Of a stretch of 9,275 bases of DNA, positions 6,266-9,275 are shown one piece after another. Origin of the DNA: DASTOB01 sp035720425. GTDB lineage: Bacteria; Chloroflexota; Limnocylindria; Limnocylindrales; CSP1-4. The stretch lies in NCBI GenBank assembly GCA_035720425.1, contig DASTOB010000145.1, positions 1 to 9,275 of the forward strand, written 5' to 3'. Below the pieces are notes generated by a model that was given only the letters and a program-made list of their open reading frames with translations, searched no databases and had not been told where the DNA came from. Numbering within the stretch: position 1 is the first letter of the stretch; each line of letters begins with the position of its first letter. The translations under genes and the position numbers were made by a program.

Positions 6266-7312
6266 CTACGCCTCCGGTCGGCCGTCGAGATGGTCCGGCC
6301 AGACGATCCCGGTCAGGTCCGGCGCGTCGAGCACCGGCGGTTCCTCGAACAGGCTGAGTGGGTCGAGGAGCACGCGCATCATGTCGTACAGCGCGTCGAA
6401 GTTGTGGACGCGGATGAGCCGGGCGGTTCGGTCGCTGCTGCCGTTGAAGTGCTGGTGCCACTCCCAGTGGTCGACGACGATGAGATCGCCCGTCTCCCAG
6501 TCGTGGCGGACGTCGTCGATCACGCTGTAGCCGCTGCCGGACACGACGTACAGCCACGCCTCGCCGCCGTGGCGGTGTCGGGACTGGTAGAGGCCCGGCG
6601 CGAGCTCGTGCATGACGGCCGACAACCCGGCCGTGTGATAGCCGATCGACTTGTCGACGAGGAACAGGCTCCGCGCGCCGCGCTTCGTGACGAGGCCGCG
6701 CACGTCGTCGAAGCGGGTCACGAGGCGAGCGCCTTCGGCGCCCTCCCAGTGGCGGGACAGCCGCTGGGTGCGGCGGGCGTAGGGATCCGAGCCCTGCAGC
6801 GACGCCGCCTGGCGGGGTCGCGGCGGCAGCTCGTCGATCGGCGTGTCGCCACCCTCCTCGAGGATCGCGACGCCGAACTGCTCGAGCATCGGCTCGACGC
6901 TCCACGTGTGGAAGACGGCCGGCGTGTCGCGATCGGTCCCGTGGCGGTGCCACGACCAGGCCGGCAGGTGGAGGGTGTCCCACGGCCGCCAGTCGATCCG
7001 CTGACCGTCGATCTCGGTCCAGCCGGCACCGGACTCGACGAACATGATCGCGTCCCACGAGTGGCGGTGGACGGTGCTCGTCGTGTGGGCCGGGATCTCG
7101 TGGACGCTTGCGTCGAGGTTCATCGTCGGCCGGTCGCCGTCGCGTCCGGCGAACACGCCGCGGCGCATCCGGCGCGCGGGATCGTCGTGCATGACGACGT
7201 CGGACCGCTTGATGATCGTCTTGCGGTAGCCCCGCCACTCCTCGATGAGCGACGCCCGGCGCTTCTTCTGGACCTCGTAATGGGTGACCTGCGTCTGGGT
7301 CGTCGTCTTCAA
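6266..7312 (-). CDS. bicupin, gentisate 1,2-dioxygenase-like
   Basis: A 348-residue protein with two cupin domains, resembling gentisate/1-hydroxy-2-naphthoate dioxygenases, which use Fe(II) and O2 to cleave hydroxylated aromatic acids. Cupin 1 has VHRHSWD (81-87; His82, His84), GAGWTEIDG (95-103), and WHRHG (121-125). Cupin 2 has RHRHGGEAW (245-253; His246, His248, Glu251), SGSGYSVIDD (258-267), and WEWHQHFN (283-290; His286 or His288). Histidine-rich motifs are intact in both domains; in typical gentisate dioxygenases only the N-terminal cupin holds the catalytic iron, so the second complete-looking site is notable. The start is TTG at 7312 with GGAGG 5 nt upstream (7318-7322). The stop is 4 bases before the ATPase start. 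Its position next to an amidohydrolase and a Rieske protein fits aromatic catabolism. Substrate not assignable; a non-oxygenase cupin role (isomerase or regulator) remains possible. Confidence 0.85.
   Translation of the reverse strand: MKTTTQTQVTHYEVQKKRRASLIEEWRGYRKTIIKRSDVVMHDDPARRMRRGVFAGRDGDRPTMNLDASVHEIPAHTTSTVHRHSWDAIMFVESGAGWTEIDGQRIDWRPWDTLHLPAWSWHRHGTDRDTPAVFHTWSVEPMLEQFGVAILEEGGDTPIDELPPRPRQAASLQGSDPYARRTQRLSRHWEGAEGARLVTRFDDVRGLVTKRGARSLFLVDKSIGYHTAGLSAVMHELAPGLYQSRHRHGGEAWLYVVSGSGYSVIDDVRHDWETGDLIVVDHWEWHQHFNGSSDRTARLIRVHNFDALYDMMRVLLDPLSLFEEPPVLDAPDLTGIVWPDHLDGRPEA
6271..6275 (-). promoter_or_regulatory. ribosome binding site for the TTG-started AAA+ gene
   Basis: GGAGG on the minus strand lies inside the last codons of the bicupin gene, 9 nt before a TTG at 6261-6259. 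No ATG is available nearby, and the GTG three codons in has no suitably spaced site. This supports TTG as the start. Confidence 0.55.
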
Positions 7313-7317
7313 CGGGC

Positions 7318-7322
7318 CCTCC
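7318..7322 (-). promoter_or_regulatory. ribosome binding site for the TTG-started bicupin gene
   Basis: GGAGG on the minus strand, 5 nt before TTG at 7312-7310, in the 46-bp gap after the amidohydrolase gene. It decides the start: the following residues are polar and lead directly into the predicted first helix. Confidence 0.65.
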
Positions 7323-7358
7323 GTGCGTGGGTCGGCGGATCGGCCCGCCGTCGGTGAG

Positions 7359-8603
7359 TCAGCGCCGGTCGAGGCCGAACAGGTCCCACGCGTTCTGGCC
7401 GAGGATCCGCCGCTTGGCGGCTTCGGACAGGAACGGCAGATCCCAGATCGTGCTCGGCAGGTTGAAGTCCCAGTGCGGGTAGTCGGACGAGAAGAGGAGC
7501 TGCGTCTCGGCGTTCATCGCCCTGAACGTCGACTCCATGAGCGCGTGGTCGTTGTTCTCGATCGGCTGGGACGTGTAGTACATGTCGCGCATGTAGTCGC
7601 TCGGGAGCTTCTTGAGCAGCGGCGCCTCCGACGAGCGCATGAGGTACTCGTTGTCGAGGCGCTGCATGAGGAACGGGATCCAGGCCAGGCCGCTCTCGAT
7701 CCACAGGAGCTTGAGCCGTGGGAACCGTTCCGGGATGCCGTTGACGACCATGTTCGTGATGTGGACGAGGTTGTAGAAGATGAACCCGAGGGCGTGCACG
7801 GAGAGGAACTTGTTCATGCCCTCGAACATCCGCTCCTGCTGGTGGTAGATCGCGTGGAAGCAGAGCGGCAGTCCGCGCTCCTGAATCGCCCCGTACAGGC
7901 GCATGTACTCGTTGGCGTGGACCGGTCGATAGCGGGCCGACGTGACCATGAAGCCGACCACGCCCGGGTCGTCGCCGAACCGCTCGACGAAACGGAGGCA
8001 CGCCTCGGGCTGGTTCATCGGCAGGTAGACCATCGTTCGCACGTGCGGAGAGTGGGGCAGGATCTCCTCGGTCAGCCAGCGCGTGTAGGCCCACGCCATG
8101 GCCGTCTCGATGTCCGGGTCCGGGTGCATGCCGAGGGCGAGCAGGGCGGTCGGGAAGACGACCTGGTAGTCGATCCCGATCGAGCTCATCTCGCGGCGTG
8201 AGAACTCGACCTCCGGCGGGACATCCGCCTTGAGGTCTTCGAGGTGCTCGTTGCGGTAGCGGACGAGCCGGCCGGCCAGGCTCTGGTGCTGCGGACCCCG
8301 GAAGCCCGGGTACATGAGCTTGCCGGCCTCGCCGTTGAAGACCTCGTGGCGGAGGACCTCGTCCTCGATGTACTTCGCGATGTCCTGGAAGTACGTCATC
8401 TCGTTGAGCTGATGGGCGTCCGCGTCGACGATGAGGACGTCCTTGAAGCCGCGCTCCTCGGCCTGGCGCCGGGCGTTCTCGAGGTGGAGGGTCGTGTGGT
8501 AGCCGGCCCGCTCGCCGGTGTTGAACAGGCGCGGCTCGACGCCGTCGCGGCTCACGGGCGCTGCGGGCGGAGCGGCCGGGGGCGTCGGCTTCGTCGTGGC
8601 CAT
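7359..8603 (-). CDS. amidohydrolase-2 family metal-dependent hydrolase/decarboxylase
   Basis: A 414-residue TIM-barrel protein of the amidohydrolase-2 group (PF04909-type), which includes ACMS decarboxylase, gamma-resorcylate decarboxylase and 5-carboxyvanillate decarboxylase. The metal motif on strand 1 reads VDADAHQ (59-65; Asp62 or Asp60 with His64), the strand-5 His is His250 in LCFH, the WIESGLAWIP segment (301-310) is typical of the family, and the catalytic Asp is Asp374 in SSDYPHWD. The C-terminal ILGQNAWDLFGL (400-411) is the family's usual ending. Residues 3-17 form a Pro/Ala/Thr-rich tail. The ATG at 8603 lies 4 bases after the upstream stop, suggesting coupling; only a distant GGAG precedes it. 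With a Rieske protein and bicupin alongside, a decarboxylase or ring-product hydrolase step is likely. The family is sure; the reaction is inferred. Confidence 0.9.
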   Translation of the reverse strand: MATTKPTPPAAPPAAPVSRDGVEPRLFNTGERAGYHTTLHLENARRQAEERGFKDVLIVDADAHQLNEMTYFQDIAKYIEDEVLRHEVFNGEAGKLMYPGFRGPQHQSLAGRLVRYRNEHLEDLKADVPPEVEFSRREMSSIGIDYQVVFPTALLALGMHPDPDIETAMAWAYTRWLTEEILPHSPHVRTMVYLPMNQPEACLRFVERFGDDPGVVGFMVTSARYRPVHANEYMRLYGAIQERGLPLCFHAIYHQQERMFEGMNKFLSVHALGFIFYNLVHITNMVVNGIPERFPRLKLLWIESGLAWIPFLMQRLDNEYLMRSSEAPLLKKLPSDYMRDMYYTSQPIENNDHALMESTFRAMNAETQLLFSSDYPHWDFNLPSTIWDLPFLSEAAKRRILGQNAWDLFGLDRR

Positions 8604-8607
8604 CGGC

Positions 8608-8952
8608 TCAGATGTTGCTCCAGCCGTTCCAGAGCGCCAGCTCGAACAGCTCGAGGTTGACCGCTTCGGTCAAGGCCACCGCGGTCACGGCGACGTCGGT
8701 GGCGGTGACGGCGTTCTTCGGGAAGGCGGGGATCCGCTCGCCGAGGTCCCGCTTGGCCGAGAAGAGGCGCACGGCAGCCAGCAGCAGGTCCTGCACGGCG
8801 GCGTCCGGGACGTCGGCGACGCCGCCGGTCTTGAGCAGGCGATCCGTTTCCGCAAGGATGCGCGCGGCGTCCTCGGTGAGCCGGCCGGCGTCCTCGGTGG
8901 GGTGGCCGGCGTCCTCGGTCGGTCGGCCGACTCCGGCCTCAGGCGACGACAT
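8608..8952 (-). CDS. small protein of unknown function with 7-residue repeats
   Basis: A 114-residue protein I do not recognise. Residues 9-29 are three copies of a seven-residue unit of the form G-R/H-P/L-T-E-D-A, running into a predicted helix (ARILAETDRLL, 30-40). The rest is mostly helical: DAAVQDLLLAAVRLFSAKRDLG (50-71) and a C-terminal part with TATDVAVTAVALTEAVNLELFELALWNGW (83-111). It ends with tryptophan-containing WNGWSNI. No cysteine, no signal peptide, no membrane segment. The start is ATG at 8952, with GGAGG at 8963-8959, 6 nt upstream; it overlaps the Rieske gene by 14 bases. A further ATG at 8982 is less well supported. Its fixed place between the Rieske and amidohydrolase genes suggests a subunit or assembly partner of one of them, but this is inference only. 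Confidence 0.8.
   Translation of the reverse strand: MSSPEAGVGRPTEDAGHPTEDAGRLTEDAARILAETDRLLKTGGVADVPDAAVQDLLLAAVRLFSAKRDLGERIPAFPKNAVTATDVAVTAVALTEAVNLELFELALWNGWSNI
8867..8929. repeat. 21-bp tandem repeat, three copies
   Basis: Three adjacent 21-bp units (8867-8887, 8888-8908, 8909-8929), each beginning GCGTCCTCGGT and ending GGCCG, differ only in the five bases between. The period is seven codons, so copy-number change keeps the frame. It encodes the heptad repeat near the N terminus of the 114-residue protein. Confidence 0.9.
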
Positions 8953-9275
8953 AGATGTCCTCCCCACGCTGGACCGCCTCATAGCGGCGGAGCTTCAGGC
9001 GGCGATTGGCGGCGCATTCGCCGGTTTCGATGTCGTATTCCCAGCCGTGCCACGGGCAGACCAAGTGGATCTCCTGGGTCGAGAACCGCTCGTGGAGCAG
9101 CCGCTGCTCGTCGTCGAGCACCGCCTCGACCTTCCCGATCAGGATGCCTTCGCCGACCGGGCCGCCCATGTGGCGGCAGACGTTCTCGAAGGCGTAGAAG
9201 CGGCCGTCCCGTTCGAACACGAAGACGTCCCGCTCGTCGATCCGAACCATGACCCGCCGCCCATCGGCGAGGTCC
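8939..9275 (-). CDS. Rieske [2Fe-2S] protein, 5' end outside window
   Basis: A Rieske-type iron-sulfur protein. An ATG lies at 9250, but the frame stays open to the window edge and the extra residues (DLADGRRV) read like the start of a Rieske domain, so the real start is probably upstream. Counting from that ATG, the ligand pairs are CRH (Cys25, His27) and CPWH (Cys65, His68), both complete, and the C-terminal part YDIETGEC...LKLRRY is typical of ring-hydroxylating-dioxygenase ferredoxins. The gap between the two ligand pairs is 37 residues, about twice that of classic small Rieske ferredoxins; the added stretch (about 40-62) is charged and helical. It probably passes electrons to an oxygenase not seen here, or supports one further upstream. 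First visible gene of the minus-strand operon; its stop overlaps the next gene. Confidence 0.9.
   Translation of the reverse strand, partial: DLADGRRVMVRIDERDVFVFERDGRFYAFENVCRHMGGPVGEGILIGKVEAVLDDEQRLLHERFSTQEIHLVCPWHGWEYDIETGECAANRRLKLRRYEAVQRGEDIYVVA
8959..8963 (-). promoter_or_regulatory. ribosome binding site for the 114-residue protein
   Basis: GGAGG on the minus strand, inside the end of the Rieske gene, 6 nt before the ATG at 8952. It supports this start over the in-frame ATG at 8982. Confidence 0.7.

Noticed and set aside
8867..8929. CRISPR-like array
   Set aside because: Units are contiguous 21-bp repeats inside a coding gene, without spacers.

Overview
The window is GC-rich bacterial chromosome (strong G/C bias at third codon positions, tightly packed genes, TTG and GTG starts with good Shine-Dalgarno sites). 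The style fits a Chloroflexota or Actinomycetota soil or freshwater lineage, but nothing here fixes the phylum. No RNA gene, insertion sequence, CRISPR array or origin was seen.

Layout. (1) Plus strand, 8-2004: a CoxG-like SRPBCC protein overlaps by ATGA a 508-residue GMC-family FAD oxidoreductase. This is probably the tail of a longer operon starting upstream. (2) Plus strand, 2035-2508: a small membrane-anchored DUF192 protein with visibly lower-GC codon use and no Shine-Dalgarno site; a possible -10 box lies 6 nt from its ATG, so it may be leaderless. (3) A convergent gap of about 260 bp with no gene and no convincing terminator. (4) Minus strand, 9275 down to 2773: seven closely packed genes, in transcription order a Rieske [2Fe-2S] protein (5' end outside the window), a 114-residue unknown protein with a 7-residue triple repeat, an amidohydrolase-2 (ACMSD/decarboxylase-like) enzyme, a gentisate-dioxygenase-like bicupin, a TRIP13/Pch2-like AAA+ ATPase, an MFS transporter and an M20-family metallohydrolase.

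Working together (inference). The Rieske protein, amidohydrolase and bicupin resemble parts of an aromatic ring-oxidation and cleavage route. The MFS protein could move the substrate or product, and the M20 enzyme could hydrolyse an amide or ester conjugate. The surprising member is the AAA+ ATPase: its closest resemblance by eye is to TRIP13/Pch2, the HORMA remodeller of eukaryotic checkpoints and bacterial CBASS, yet no HORMA, CD-NTase or effector gene is visible. It may act as an activase or remodeller for an enzyme of this cluster. The M20 protein departs from the family's usual metal site, and the Rieske protein has an unusually long gap between its cluster-ligand pairs. Together this looks like an uncharacterised catabolic operon with its own AAA+ protein. 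The substrate cannot be read from sequence.
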